This document shows positions 44,421-52,696 of a stretch of 64,000 nt of DNA, in pieces (positions within the stretch are counted from its first letter, which is position 1; each line of letters begins with the position of its first letter). The DNA comes from Nonomuraea africana (GTDB taxonomy: Bacteria > Actinomycetota > Actinomycetes > Streptosporangiales > Streptosporangiaceae). Below the pieces are notes generated by a model, which was not told where the DNA came from, did not search any database, and was given only the letters and a program-made list of their open reading frames with translations. The stretch covers positions 2,046,001 through 2,110,000 of the forward strand of contig NZ_JADBEF010000001.1 in the NCBI RefSeq assembly GCF_014873535.1, in the 5' to 3' direction. The position numbers were made by a program, and so were the translations under genes.

Positions 44421-44865
44421 CGTCGACCGGCTGCTGGCGGAGGCCCGCGCGGACCTGTGCCGCCTGCGCCCCGCCGAGGCGTGGGCGGCGGTGAGCCGCG
44501 GTGCGGTGATCGTCGACACCAGGCCCGAGTTCCAGCGCCGGGCCGCAGGGGAGATCCCCGGCGCCATCGTCATCGAACGCAACCATCTGGAGTGGCGGCT
44601 CGACCCCACCTGCGACTCCCGCATCCCCGAGGCCACCTCCCACGACATCCCCTGGATCGTGATCTGCGCCGAGGGTTACTCCTCCTCTCTGGCGGCGGCG
44701 GAGCTGCGCCGGCTCGGCCTGCGCCACGCCACCGATGTCATCGGCGGACTCGACGCGTGGATTCAGGATGGCCTGCCGGTGGTTCACCCCGCCCGGCCCA
44801 CGGCGCCACGCGGCCCGGGCGACGGGGCGGCCGCGGACCCATGGTTGTCGACGGCGCTGGGTTAG
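44413..44865 (+). CDS. rhodanese-like sulfurtransferase linked to selenium genes
   Basis: 150 aa from the ATG at 44413; a longer start at 44359 lies within selB. Rhodanese core: VIVDTRPEFQRRAAGEIPGA at about residues 32-51, active-site loop with Cys85 in VICAEGYSSSLAAAELRRLG, and the ending DVIGGLDAWIQDGLPV. Rhodaneses move sulfane sulfur and can carry selenium. The overlap with selB suggests a role supplying or detoxifying selenium for SelD, but this is inferred from position. Confidence 0.88.
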   Translation: MTDVDRLLAEARADLCRLRPAEAWAAVSRGAVIVDTRPEFQRRAAGEIPGAIVIERNHLEWRLDPTCDSRIPEATSHDIPWIVICAEGYSSSLAAAELRRLGLRHATDVIGGLDAWIQDGLPVVHPARPTAPRGPGDGAAADPWLSTALG

Positions 44866-45053
44866 CGGCGGCCGAGGCGTGACACGGACGCCAGGTCATT
44901 CGGAAAGCCAGTGACTCTCAGGGTCCGGCTGAGGGCCGGGGGCCCGGCTGGGTGGGCGCGGACAGACGATGACCTGCCAAGGTGGTGCGGTGCGCATCGA
45001 GTGAAGGCCGGGCGGAGAAGTCACGTCTCCGAACTGCTCGCCCTGCAGCGGCG

Positions 45054-45081
45054 TTGACACCACTCCGGATCTCTCTAGACC
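45054..45081 (+). promoter_or_regulatory. probable promoter of the TetR gene (TTGACA, 16 nt, TAGACC)
   Basis: A consensus -35 TTGACA at 45054-45059 is followed by TAGACC at 45076-45081, spacing 16 nt. The start would be near 45088, at the edge of the palindrome and only about 15 nt from the ATG, giving a very short leader. Confidence 0.55.
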
Positions 45082-45088
45082 GGTGGGG

Positions 45089-45103
45089 TGTACCATCGGT
45101 ACA
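45089..45103. promoter_or_regulatory. TetR operator candidate TGTACC-ATC-GGTACA
   Basis: Perfect 6-bp arms around ATC, just downstream of the likely -10 and touching the start codon at 45103. A repressor here would block its own transcription, so the TetR gene probably regulates itself together with the downstream membrane protein gene. Confidence 0.72.
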
Positions 45104-45672
45104 TGCCGCTTCCGCGTTTCTACCGGCTGCCCGCCGATCGGCGGGAGTCGATCCTGCGGGTGGCCCGTGCGCACTTCGCCCGGGACGGCCTCGACCGCGC
45201 CTCCTATAACAAGATCATCGCGGAGCTCGGGATCTCCAAAACCTCCGCCTACCAGTACTTCGACGGCAAGGAGGACCTGTTCGCGGGGGTGATCGAGGAT
45301 GTGCACGCGCGGGTGCTCCAAGCGCTCGGGGACTGGCGGAACGCGAGCTCGGCCGAGCAGTTCTGGCAGCGGCTGCGCGAGGCGTCCGACCGGCTGGTGG
45401 CGCACGGGCTGGCGCATCCCGAGGACCTGGCACTGCTCAACGCGAGCACGGCCCAGGACCCCGCACCCTGGCTGGCCCCCGTGCTCGACAACGGGCGGGC
45501 ACTCGGCGTGATCAGGGCCGACGTGGACCGCGAGCTCATGCTCGCCGCGACCGCCGCCGTCCTGCGCGCCGCCGACGTCTGGCTGGCCGTACGGCTCCGC
45601 GAAGGCGCAAGTGTCCCTGACGTGACGTGGAGTCTGATCGAAGGACTGTGGAGGAAGCCCGATGAGAGCTGA
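45103..45672 (+). CDS. TetR family regulator
   Basis: 189 aa from the ATG at 45103 (MPLPRFYRLPADRRESILRV). The helix-turn-helix is ASYNKIIAELGISKTSAYQYFDGKEDLF at about residues 32-59. The C-terminal domain is helical (EQFWQRLREASDRLVAHGLAHPEDLALL). A GTG start at 45088 would include the operator in the gene. Overlaps the next gene by 11 bp, so the two form an operon. Confidence 0.9.
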   Translation: MPLPRFYRLPADRRESILRVARAHFARDGLDRASYNKIIAELGISKTSAYQYFDGKEDLFAGVIEDVHARVLQALGDWRNASSAEQFWQRLREASDRLVAHGLAHPEDLALLNASTAQDPAPWLAPVLDNGRALGVIRADVDRELMLAATAAVLRAADVWLAVRLREGASVPDVTWSLIEGLWRKPDES

Positions 45673-46297
45673 GATCGACTGGGACATCCCGGCCACGCCG
45701 CCGGGGTGGAGAGGCGCGCTGGAGCGGTTCATGGGCCCGGGCAAGACCAGGGCCGAGCTGCAGATGGAGATCGCCGGATCGCTCGCGTGCATGGCGTTAC
45801 TCGGCTGGCACCTGCTCGCGGCGCCGGTTCAGGGGGGATGGCTGCCGTGGGCGGTCACGTTGGTCATCGGCCTCGACCTTGTCGGCGGCGTGATGACCAA
45901 CGCGACCAACGCCGCGAAGAGGTGGTATCACCGCAAGCCATCCCGCTCACGGCTGGGGTTCGTCGCGGCGCACGTGATCTATCTGGCGGCGATCGCATTC
46001 GTGGTGCTGGACGCGGCATGGGGGTGGTTCCTGGTCAACACCGTGCTCCTGCTGGCGGGAGCCCTGCTGATCGAGACGGCCAGGCTGGAGGCCAGACGGC
46101 CCGCCGCCATGGCGGCCTACATGGCGGCGGTGCTGGTCAACCTGACGCTCGTGCCGGTGCCCGAGACCCTGGCGTGGTTCACCGCCTTCTTCTTCCTCAA
46201 GCTCCTGGTCTGCTACCTGGTTCCGGAGGCGCCCATGCGCTCGGTGGCCGAGCCGCCTGAAGCGCCGCATGGACAACGGGAGCATCGCGTTCAGTAG
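45662..46297 (+). CDS. integral membrane protein, unknown function
   Basis: 211 aa with about six hydrophobic segments (SLACMALLGWHLLAAPV, LPWAVTLVIGLDLVGGV, FVAAHVIYLAAIAFVVL, FLVNTVLLLAGALLI, and two near the C-terminus). An internal basic patch with TNATNAAKRWYHRKPSRSRLG lies between segments two and three. The start overlaps the TetR gene by 11 bp, so it is probably repressed by it. It ends overlapping the end of the convergent regulator by 7 bp. It could be an exporter or ligand-handling protein; no family recognised. Confidence 0.75.
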   Translation: MRAEIDWDIPATPPGWRGALERFMGPGKTRAELQMEIAGSLACMALLGWHLLAAPVQGGWLPWAVTLVIGLDLVGGVMTNATNAAKRWYHRKPSRSRLGFVAAHVIYLAAIAFVVLDAAWGWFLVNTVLLLAGALLIETARLEARRPAAMAAYMAAVLVNLTLVPVPETLAWFTAFFFLKLLVCYLVPEAPMRSVAEPPEAPHGQREHRVQ

Positions 46298-47694
46298 GCG
46301 CGGTCGGCGGACCCCGCTCGCTCCAGCGCCTGCCGTACCAGCACGTCGTCTCGCCCGTGCGGGGCGGTGGTCCAGCGGGTCAGCGCGTCGGGGTCGCCGT
46401 GGGACAGCACCCTGACGCGCAGCCGCTGGTGCAGCCGGTCGCGCAGCGCCTCGACGCCTTCCGCGCGCGACGAGGGCAGCAGCGGCCCCCGGTAGCGGTC
46501 GAGCAGCGCGCCGACGCTCTCGGTGGCCAGGTCGTCGTCCAGGGTGAGGAAGTCGGCCGCCGTCTGCCCGACCAGCCGGTACGGATCGGAGGCCAGGCGG
46601 TAGCCCAGGATGCGGCGCAGCCGGGTCATCTCCGCGCGGACGGTGACCGTCTTGCCGTCCTGCCCATACGTCAGGCGCGCCAGCGCGTCGGCGGTCAGCC
46701 CGGCCGGATGGGCCGCCAGGAGCACGACGAGCTCGCTGTGCCTGGCACTGAGCTCGTGGGCGACGCCGTCCAGGCGGATCCACGCGCGGTCGCGGCCGAG
46801 CGCGTGCAGCACCAGGGCCTCGCTGGTGCTGTCGGCGCCGTCGACGCAGTGCACGGCGAAGGGCCCGGTCGCCGACAGCCGTTCGAACACCACCCTGCGG
46901 CCGTCGGGGAGCTTCGCGGGACCCTCGCGGGGCGGTGTCGGCCACCGCTTCGGCAGCCAGCCGCCCGGCGACGCGTGCAACACCCGGCCGTCGGCGCCGA
47001 CCAGCGCGCTGTGAATCCCCTTGTGGCGCATGACGTGTTCGAGATAGCGCATGCGCAGCCGCTCGTCCTGCTGCCTGGTCTGCTCGCCCAGCTGCGCCTC
47101 GGCCAGCCGCGCGGCCGCGACGACCAGGGACAGCGACAGCGAGTTCGCGGCCGGCGTGGGACAGGTCACGTCGATCGCGCCGAGCAGCTCGCCGGTGACC
47201 GGGTTCCTGATGGGGGCGGCCGAGCAGGTGAAGTCCACGGCGACCGAGAGGAAGTGCTCGGGGCCGCGCACGCGGAACGGCCGGCCCAGCGCGAGCGCGG
47301 TACCCACGCCGCTGGTGCCCGCCTTGCCCTCGCTCCACAGCGCACCGGGCACCAGATGTACGCCCTCGGCGAGCCTGCGCGCCGACCGGTCGCCCATGAC
47401 CCAGAGGAGGTGCCCCGCCGAGTCGCTGGCGAAGATCAGATGACCGGGCTGGGTGGCCGCGTCGCGCAGCGTGCCGAGCAGCGTGGGCCAGACCGAGGCC
47501 ATCGGGTGATCGCGTTGCAGCCCGCGCACCCGGTCCTCCGGCAGCTCGATGGGCGGCAGCGAGCGGTCGGGGTGGACGCCCTGGAGGCGGGCACGGTCCC
47601 ACGACGCCCGTACCTCCGGGCGTACCTGCGCAGCTCGTTGGCCGCTCAGCGCGCTCTCGCGAGCACGGGCCAGCCGTCGCGTCGAGTCGTCCAT
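46291..47694 (-). CDS. GAF-domain transcriptional regulator (AcoR-like, no AAA domain)
   Basis: 467 aa. The N-terminal region (RPEVRASWDRARLQGVHPD) and the GAF domain (GHLIFASDSAGHLLWVMG, then GTSGVGTALALGRPFRV, LLGAIDVTC) match the sensor part of AcoR/SigL-type activators. Instead of the AAA ATPase there is a C-terminal winged-helix region (LSARHSELVVLLAAHPAGLTADALARL, then VTVRAEMTRLRRILG), as in many actinomycete members. Divergent from an alpha/beta hydrolase; the direct repeats between them are candidate sites. Confidence 0.82.
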   Translation of the reverse strand: MDDSTRRLARARESALSGQRAAQVRPEVRASWDRARLQGVHPDRSLPPIELPEDRVRGLQRDHPMASVWPTLLGTLRDAATQPGHLIFASDSAGHLLWVMGDRSARRLAEGVHLVPGALWSEGKAGTSGVGTALALGRPFRVRGPEHFLSVAVDFTCSAAPIRNPVTGELLGAIDVTCPTPAANSLSLSLVVAAARLAEAQLGEQTRQQDERLRMRYLEHVMRHKGIHSALVGADGRVLHASPGGWLPKRWPTPPREGPAKLPDGRRVVFERLSATGPFAVHCVDGADSTSEALVLHALGRDRAWIRLDGVAHELSARHSELVVLLAAHPAGLTADALARLTYGQDGKTVTVRAEMTRLRRILGYRLASDPYRLVGQTAADFLTLDDDLATESVGALLDRYRGPLLPSSRAEGVEALRDRLHQRLRVRVLSHGDPDALTRWTTAPHGRDDVLVRQALERAGSADRAY

Positions 47695-47722
47695 GATCTC
47701 CTGTCGAGAAAGTTAGTACCGA

Positions 47723-47751
47723 ATGCAACCCCTATGCAACGCGGCCGCAAC
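47723..47751. promoter_or_regulatory. three 7-bp direct repeats at 11-bp period
   Basis: ATGCAAC at 47723-47729 and 47734-47740, and CCGCAAC at 47745-47751, spaced exactly 11 bp, about one helical turn. They lie between the GAF regulator start and the hydrolase start. In-phase direct repeats of this kind fit cooperative binding of an activator. Confidence 0.6.
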
Positions 47752-47821
47752 TCTTGGGCGGCCAAGGCGCATAGCGGATAGTCGTTACGGCCCAGACATT
47801 TCCACCTGTGGGAGAGACAAG

Positions 47822-48631
47822 ATGTCATACCTGGAGTTGCCAGACGGTGTGCCGCTTTACTACGAAGACCACGGTTCTGGGCCCGCCGTGCTGCTCATCC
47901 ATGGGTGGACGATGAACAGCACGTTCTGGGGACAGAACGTCGGCGCGCTCAGCGAGTCGAATCGGGTCATCACTGTAGACCTGCGCGGGCATGGTTTGTC
48001 CGGGAAAACAGATGACGGCCACACGTTGTCGCAATACGCCCGCGATGTACGCATCCTGCTGGAGCACCTCCAGGTGAGCGACGTCTCCATGGTCGGCTGG
48101 TCCATGGGCACGGCGGTCATCCTGTCCTACGTCCAGCAGTTCGGCTGCGACCTGCTGCGCTCGGCGGTCTTCGTCGACCAGTCGCCGCGCTTCCTTGACG
48201 GGGAGGGCTGGGAGTTCCCGCTCCTCGGCGGCTACTCCACGACCGACCTCGCGGTCTTCGCACAGGGTGTCAGGTACGCCAGGCCGAGCGTGATCAAGCC
48301 GTTCATCGCCGCGTGCTTCGCCGAGACCCCGCCGGACGAGGTGATCGACGCGGTCTACGCCGAGACCACGAAGATGGCCACGTCGGCGGCGCTGGCCATC
48401 TGGTACGACATGGCCTACGCCGACCTGCGTCCCGTCCTGCCCGCGCTCACCGTGCCGACCCTGCTGGTGTACGGCGCGCGCAGCAAGATCTTCCCTGGCG
48501 ACCTCGACGAATGGCTGGCGGGCCGGTTGCCGAAGGCGCAGGTGGCCAGGTTCGACAACAGCGGCCACGCCCCGTTCAGCGAGGAGCCCGACAAGTTCAA
48601 CGAGACCCTGGGCGCCTTCCTGCGTTCGTGA
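47822..48631 (+). CDS. alpha/beta hydrolase
   Basis: 269 aa from the ATG at 47822 (MSYLELPDGVPLYYEDHG). Oxyanion HG in LLIHGWTMNSTFW, nucleophile Ser in VGWSMGTAVILSYV (near 99), an acid in the YGARSKIFPGDLDEW segment, and His in FDNSGHAPFSEEP. It looks like an esterase, haloperoxidase-type or peroxidase-like hydrolase; the substrate cannot be read. Divergent from the GAF regulator and probably its target. Confidence 0.9.
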   Translation: MSYLELPDGVPLYYEDHGSGPAVLLIHGWTMNSTFWGQNVGALSESNRVITVDLRGHGLSGKTDDGHTLSQYARDVRILLEHLQVSDVSMVGWSMGTAVILSYVQQFGCDLLRSAVFVDQSPRFLDGEGWEFPLLGGYSTTDLAVFAQGVRYARPSVIKPFIAACFAETPPDEVIDAVYAETTKMATSAALAIWYDMAYADLRPVLPALTVPTLLVYGARSKIFPGDLDEWLAGRLPKAQVARFDNSGHAPFSEEPDKFNETLGAFLRS

Positions 48632-48679
48632 CGAAGAGTACTCACAAGGGGGAGAGGACGTGTCTCGACCGACCAGCGG

Positions 48680-48985
48680 ATGGCCGAGCCGAAGGAGCGC
48701 GAGGTGATCAGGATCGCGCCCGCAGGCGCCGTCGACCTGGCTCAGCTCGACCAGGAACACCAGCTCGTCCGGCTGCGCGACCAGCTCGTCCTGCTCGGCG
48801 TCAACGCCGAGCTCCGGGACAACAACACCGCTCTCATGGTGCACAGGCCCGCGCCTGGCCTGCCGGTATGGGTCTTCGTCGGCTACGGCGGGGCCAGCTA
48901 CTCCTGGCAGAACGCCAACAAGCGGCACCCGGTCGGCGATCCGCAGGGGGCGGCCGCGGTGCTGGCCGAGTACGTCGCGCGCTAG
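48680..48985 (+). CDS. small hypothetical protein, 101 aa
   Basis: MAEPKEREVIRIAPAGAVDL followed by a helical segment (LDQEHQLVRLRDQLVLLGVNAELRD) and a Trp/Tyr-rich end (VWVFVGYGGASYSWQNANK). Cytosolic, no membrane segment. It lies 48 bp after the hydrolase gene and just before a strong terminator, so it likely belongs to the same transcript. Family not recognised. Confidence 0.65.
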   Translation: MAEPKEREVIRIAPAGAVDLAQLDQEHQLVRLRDQLVLLGVNAELRDNNTALMVHRPAPGLPVWVFVGYGGASYSWQNANKRHPVGDPQGAAAVLAEYVAR

Positions 48986-49000
48986 GCGCGACGCCATGAC

Positions 49001-49044
49001 GTGACGGCCATCCCGCGCACCGCAGCGCGCGGGGTGGCCGTCAC
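49001..49044 (+). terminator. strong intrinsic terminator hairpin
   Basis: An 18-bp stem GTGACGGCCATCCCGCGC (49001-49018) pairs with GCGCGGGGTGGCCGTCAC (49027-49044), with one G-T wobble and an 8-nt loop. It is followed by CGTTTAAATCC, a short T-run. It ends the transcript of the hydrolase and the 101-aa protein. Confidence 0.85.
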
Positions 49045-49221
49045 CGTTTAAATCCGGATGGCCTACCAGAAACCGGATATTTGATCATAAAATAGGGCAC
49101 GGAATCCTTGTTCGGAACACACGGCCTCGCGAAGTATTGGAAGGCGAAGGGCGCTTGCGGGCGCTGGTCACGCCGGAGCGCGCAAGAGAGGCGTCCGACG
49201 TCCCCGAGTGGGGGAGGAATC

Positions 49222-49833
49222 ATGGCCGTTGCCCAGCCCGGAGCGCGCACGACCAAAGGGCTCACGCTCGATCTGCCGCTTCTCACCATCCAGGTCCGCC
49301 GCCCCGACCTGCGGATGCCGAACATCCCGAAGCCGCACCTCGAGATGCCGGACATCCCGCTCCCGCGCCTGTCCCGGCAGGAGGTCGGGCATGCCGTGGA
49401 CATCGCCAGGACCTTCCTTCCCCCGCCCGACCGCATCGCCTACTACGGCGCGCTGGGCGCGCTTGCGGCCTTCGGTGTGCTGGAGTGGCCGGTGGCCGCG
49501 GCCATCGGCGCGGGCGCGATGATCGCGCAACGCGGTCGGCAAGGGGAGGGCGGACCCCCGGAGCGCACGGCGCAGGAGTCCCCGTCCGCCGCCGAGCGCA
49601 GCCGCGCCGCGACCACTGTCACGCCGAAGAGCACCGTCACGCCGAAGAGCACCGTCACGCCGAAGAGCACCGCCGCGTCCAAGGGCACCCCCAAGACCGC
49701 CGCCGTGTCCAAGGGCACCTCGTCAAAGAGCACCGCCGCTTCGACGGACACCTCTCCAGGTAAGCCCGCCTCCGCCGCCACGTCACGCGGCGCCCGGAGG
49801 AGCACCGCCGGGCGCCCGCGGTCGGGCGGGTGA
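49222..49833 (+). CDS. protein with one membrane segment and histone-H1-like repeat tail
   Basis: 203 aa from the ATG at 49222 with GGGAGG upstream. Order: a Pro-rich repeat region with motif PxIPxPxL (MPNIPKPHLEMPDIPLP, residues about 32-48), an amphipathic helix (SRQEVGHAVDIARTFLPPPDR), one hydrophobic segment (YGALGALAAFGVLEWPVAAAI), then a 95-residue basic Lys/Ala/Thr/Ser tail with tandem VTPKST repeats. Such tails bind nucleic acids or are disordered linkers. It is next to the chaperone operon. Role unknown; a nucleoid-linked or membrane-anchored scaffold is speculation. Confidence 0.65.
   Translation: MAVAQPGARTTKGLTLDLPLLTIQVRRPDLRMPNIPKPHLEMPDIPLPRLSRQEVGHAVDIARTFLPPPDRIAYYGALGALAAFGVLEWPVAAAIGAGAMIAQRGRQGEGGPPERTAQESPSAAERSRAATTVTPKSTVTPKSTVTPKSTAASKGTPKTAAVSKGTSSKSTAASTDTSPGKPASAATSRGARRSTAGRPRSGG
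49618..49671 (+). repeat. 18-bp tandem repeat, three perfect copies
   Basis: GTCACGCCGAAGAGCACC is repeated exactly at 49618-49635, 49636-49653 and 49654-49671, encoding VTPKST three times. Identity at the DNA level suggests recent slippage expansion and possible copy-number variation between strains. Confidence 0.9.
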
Positions 49834-50074
49834 GCTCGGGGCTCGCCTCGTTCAGACATCGTTCGGGGAGCGGTCGGTGCGCAGGAGTGCCTCGCCTACT
49901 GCCAGGGGGCCGGCGGGGGAATTCTGCGTGGCGTCGCAGGCTGAGGAGTACGCCCGCCTGGGCGGCGCGGGCGACTGCGCGTTCGAACAGCCCGGCCGCG
50001 TCACCTGACTCGGCGCGGTGCCACTCGGTGGTAGAGAGCTCGAAGCGGTAGCCGCGGCCTTGGCCGTCGGTCAT
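49655..50074 (-). CDS. possible small protein, start region clear and end unclear
   Basis: From the ATG at 50074 (MTDGQGRGYRFELSTTEWHR), with GGGGG about 7 nt upstream, the first 45 codons have good G/C third-base bias and a helical, acidic-then-basic sequence (AGLFERAVARAAQAGVLLSLRRHAEF). After that the frame becomes low-complexity Arg/Cys text antisense to the repeat-tail gene. The true gene may stop near 49840 after a frameshift, or be decayed. Family not recognised. Confidence 0.35.
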   Translation of the reverse strand: MTDGQGRGYRFELSTTEWHRAESGDAAGLFERAVARAAQAGVLLSLRRHAEFPRRPPGSRRGTPAHRPLPERCLNEASPELTRPTAGARRCSSGRRVTWRRRRAYLERCPSKRRCSLTRCPWTRRRSWGCPWTRRCSSA

Positions 50075-50133
50075 GTGGCCCCCGTCGGGTGCCGCCACCG
50101 ACTGCACGAGAAGGTGCTACCGGCCCTAAAGAG

Positions 50134-50175
50134 TACGACTGGCCATAAATGCGACAAAGAGTTATATAAGTCGTA
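50134..50175. promoter_or_regulatory. divergent control region of dnaK with TACGACT...AGTCGTA repeat
   Basis: TACGACT (50134-50140) and AGTCGTA (50169-50175) are perfect inverted arms 28 bp apart. The enclosed DNA is AT-rich for this genome (CATAAATGCGACAAAGAG, then TTATATAA), about 100 bp upstream of the dnaK ATG. I see no HspR HAIR box (CTTGAGT-N7-ACTCAAG) and no CIRCE element. Candidate promoter/operator for the chaperone operon. Confidence 0.4.
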
Positions 50176-50268
50176 TAGCCCTCATGGTGCGGGGTAAGGC
50201 GGGCGTGTCGGAGGCGCTGTCCCACGTCTGCCAGCCGATCTGCGGCGATCCTCTGGGGGAGGAAAGCG

Positions 50269-52152
50269 ATGTCCAGGGCAGTCGGAATCGACCTGGGTAC
50301 CACGAACTCTGTCATCGCGGTGATGGAGGGCGGCAAGCCGACCGTCATCGCCAACGCGGAGGGTTCGCGCACCACCCCTTCGGTGGTGGCCTTCACCGAC
50401 CAGGGAGAGCGACTGGTCGGTCAGATGGCCCGCCGTCAGGCGATCCTGAATCCGAAGGGCACGATCTCGTCCGCGAAACGGTTCATCGGCCGCCGCCACG
50501 GCGAGGTCACCAGCGAGATGAACGCGGTCTCCTTCGACGTGGTCCAAGGCCCGGACGGTGCGGTGCGCTTCGACGTGCGCGGCCGGCAGTACGCGCCGGA
50601 GGAGATCTCCGCGCAGGTCCTGCGCAAGCCGGCCGACGACGCCGCCAAGTTCCTCGGCGAGAAGGTGACCGAGGCGGTGATCACCGTACCGGCCTACTTC
50701 AACGACGCCCAGCGGCAGGCCACCAAGGACGCCGGCCGGATCGCGGGTCTGACGGTGCTGCGCATCATCAACGAGCCCACGGCGGCGGCGCTCGCCTACG
50801 GGCTGAACAAGCGGGCGAACGAGACCGTCCTGGTATTCGACCTGGGTGGCGGCACGTTCGATGTCAGCATTCTGAGCATCGGCGACGACGTCGTCGAGGT
50901 GCGGGCCACCGCCGGTGACGGCCACCTGGGTGGCGACGACTTCGACCGCAGGATCGTCGACCATCTGGCCGAGCAGTTCCAGCGCGAGAACGGGATCGAT
51001 CTGCGCGCGGATCCGCAGGCCCTGCAACGCCTCTTCGAGGCGGCCGAGAAGGCCAAGGTCGAGCTGTCGTCGGTGAGTCAGACACAGGTGAGCCTGCCGT
51101 TCGTCACCGCCGACGCGACCGGGCCCAAGCACCTCAACACGACCCTGATGCGGTCGACCTTCGAACAGATCACCACGGATCTGGTCGAACGCTGCACCGG
51201 CCCGGTGCAGCGGGCGATGGCGGATGCGAAGATCACCTCGAGTGACATCGACGAGGTGATCCTGGTCGGCGGCTCCACCCGGATCCCTGCCGTCCAGAAC
51301 CTGGTCCGCCGGCTGACTGGCGGCAAGGACCCCAACATGTCCGTCAACCCCGACGAGGTCGTGGCGATGGGCGCGGCGATCCAGTCCGCCGTGCTCAAGG
51401 GCGAGGCGAAGGACGTGCTGCTGCTGGACGTCACGCCGCTGTCCCTGGGCGTGGAGACGCTCGGCGGCGTGATGACCAAGGTGATCGAGCGCAACACCAC
51501 CATCCCGGCCCGGCGTACCGAGACGTTCAGCACCGCCGAGGACAACCAGAGCGCGGTCGATGTGGTGGTGCTGCAGGGCGAGCGGGAACGGGCCGCCGAC
51601 AACCGGGTACTGGGCCGGTTCCGGCTGGAGAACATCCGGCCCGCTCCGCGCGGCGTCCCGCAGATCGAGGTGACCTACGACATCGACGCCAACGGAATCC
51701 TCAACGTCTCCGCCAGGGACAAGGACACCGGCGCCGAGCAACGGATCACCATCAGCGAGAGCTCCAACCTGGACCAGAGCGAGATCGAGCGGATGATCGC
51801 CGAGGCCGAGCAGCACCGCGGCGAGGACGCCAGGCTGCGTGAGCAGATCGACGCGCGCAACGAGCTCGACTCGGTGGCCTACCAGGTCGAGCGCCGCCTG
51901 CGGGAGCTGGGCGAGGCGGTGCCCGTCCACGAGAAGGCGCGGGCCGAGATGCTCGTGAACGACGCCCGGCAGGCGGTCAAGAGCGAGGCGCCGCTGGAGC
52001 GGCTCCGCACGCTCACCTCCGAGCTGCAACAGATCTTCCACGGTCTGGCCGCGGCCACCGGCCCGGCGGGCGGGCCGGGAGCCGGACCGGGCACGGGCAC
52101 GACGGGAGGGCCGGACGACGATGTCATCGACGCCGACTACACCACCTCCTGA
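50269..52152 (+). CDS. dnaK: chaperone DnaK (Hsp70)
   Basis: 627 aa. ATP-driven folding chaperone. N-terminal ATPase: [17 protein letters not shown] at residues 6-22, [45 protein letters not shown] and [11 protein letters not shown]. The substrate domain ([23 protein letters not shown]) and helical lid follow, ending in a Gly-rich linker and [12 protein letters not shown]. An atypical lysine-poor loop ([16 protein letters not shown]) replaces the usual KLKEDAE. This is probably a second, stress-specific DnaK. The downstream grpE overlaps by 32 bp. Confidence 0.97.
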   Translation: MSRAVGIDLGTTNSVIAVMEGGKPTVIANAEGSRTTPSVVAFTDQGERLVGQMARRQAILNPKGTISSAKRFIGRRHGEVTSEMNAVSFDVVQGPDGAVRFDVRGRQYAPEEISAQVLRKPADDAAKFLGEKVTEAVITVPAYFNDAQRQATKDAGRIAGLTVLRIINEPTAAALAYGLNKRANETVLVFDLGGGTFDVSILSIGDDVVEVRATAGDGHLGGDDFDRRIVDHLAEQFQRENGIDLRADPQALQRLFEAAEKAKVELSSVSQTQVSLPFVTADATGPKHLNTTLMRSTFEQITTDLVERCTGPVQRAMADAKITSSDIDEVILVGGSTRIPAVQNLVRRLTGGKDPNMSVNPDEVVAMGAAIQSAVLKGEAKDVLLLDVTPLSLGVETLGGVMTKVIERNTTIPARRTETFSTAEDNQSAVDVVVLQGERERAADNRVLGRFRLENIRPAPRGVPQIEVTYDIDANGILNVSARDKDTGAEQRITISESSNLDQSEIERMIAEAEQHRGEDARLREQIDARNELDSVAYQVERRLRELGEAVPVHEKARAEMLVNDARQAVKSEAPLERLRTLTSELQQIFHGLAAATGPAGGPGAGPGTGTTGGPDDDVIDADYTTS

Positions 52153-52696
52153 CGAGCCTGACGAGCCTGACGGCGAGCTGCGGGAGGCGGCGGAGTCCCC
52201 GCCCGGTCCCCAGCCCGAGGCTTCGTCCGAGGAGGATCCCGCCGCGCTGGCCGAGCGGCTCAAGGCGCAGGTGGCCGAGCTGGAGGACGTCGGGCGGCGG
52301 GCGCTGGCGGACGCGGACAACCTGCGCAAGCGCTTCGAGCGGGAGGCCGACCGGGAACGGCGACGCGAGCGGGCCCGTGTCGCCGCCCGGTGGCTTCCGG
52401 TGCTGGACAACCTCGAGCGCGCGCTGCAGCACGCCGAGGCCGACCCCGGCCTCATCCTCGACGGTGTACGGGCGGTGCGCGACCAGGCGGTGGAGGTGCT
52501 GGCCGAACTCGGCTACCCGCGGCGGGACGAGGTGGGGGTGCCGTTCGACCCTGCCCTGCACGAGGCGGTGAGCGTCATGATGGACACCGACGCCATCCCC
52601 GGAACGGTGGTGCGGGTCCTTCAGCCAGGTTACGGCGACGGCGAACACCAGCTGCGGCCCGCGCTGGTCTCGGTGGCGGCGAAGGCAGGACAGTGA
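52121..52696 (+). CDS. grpE: nucleotide exchange factor GrpE
   Basis: 191 aa. An acidic N-terminal tail leads into a long coiled coil ([34 protein letters not shown], in parts), then [20 protein letters not shown], and the beta head with the hallmark [16 protein letters not shown] and [21 protein letters not shown]. Releases ADP from the DnaK encoded just upstream. Its start lies 32 bp inside dnaK, and its stop shares TGATG with the dnaJ start. Confidence 0.95.
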   Translation: MSSTPTTPPPDEPDEPDGELREAAESPPGPQPEASSEEDPAALAERLKAQVAELEDVGRRALADADNLRKRFEREADRERRRERARVAARWLPVLDNLERALQHAEADPGLILDGVRAVRDQAVEVLAELGYPRRDEVGVPFDPALHEAVSVMMDTDAIPGTVVRVLQPGYGDGEHQLRPALVSVAAKAGQ

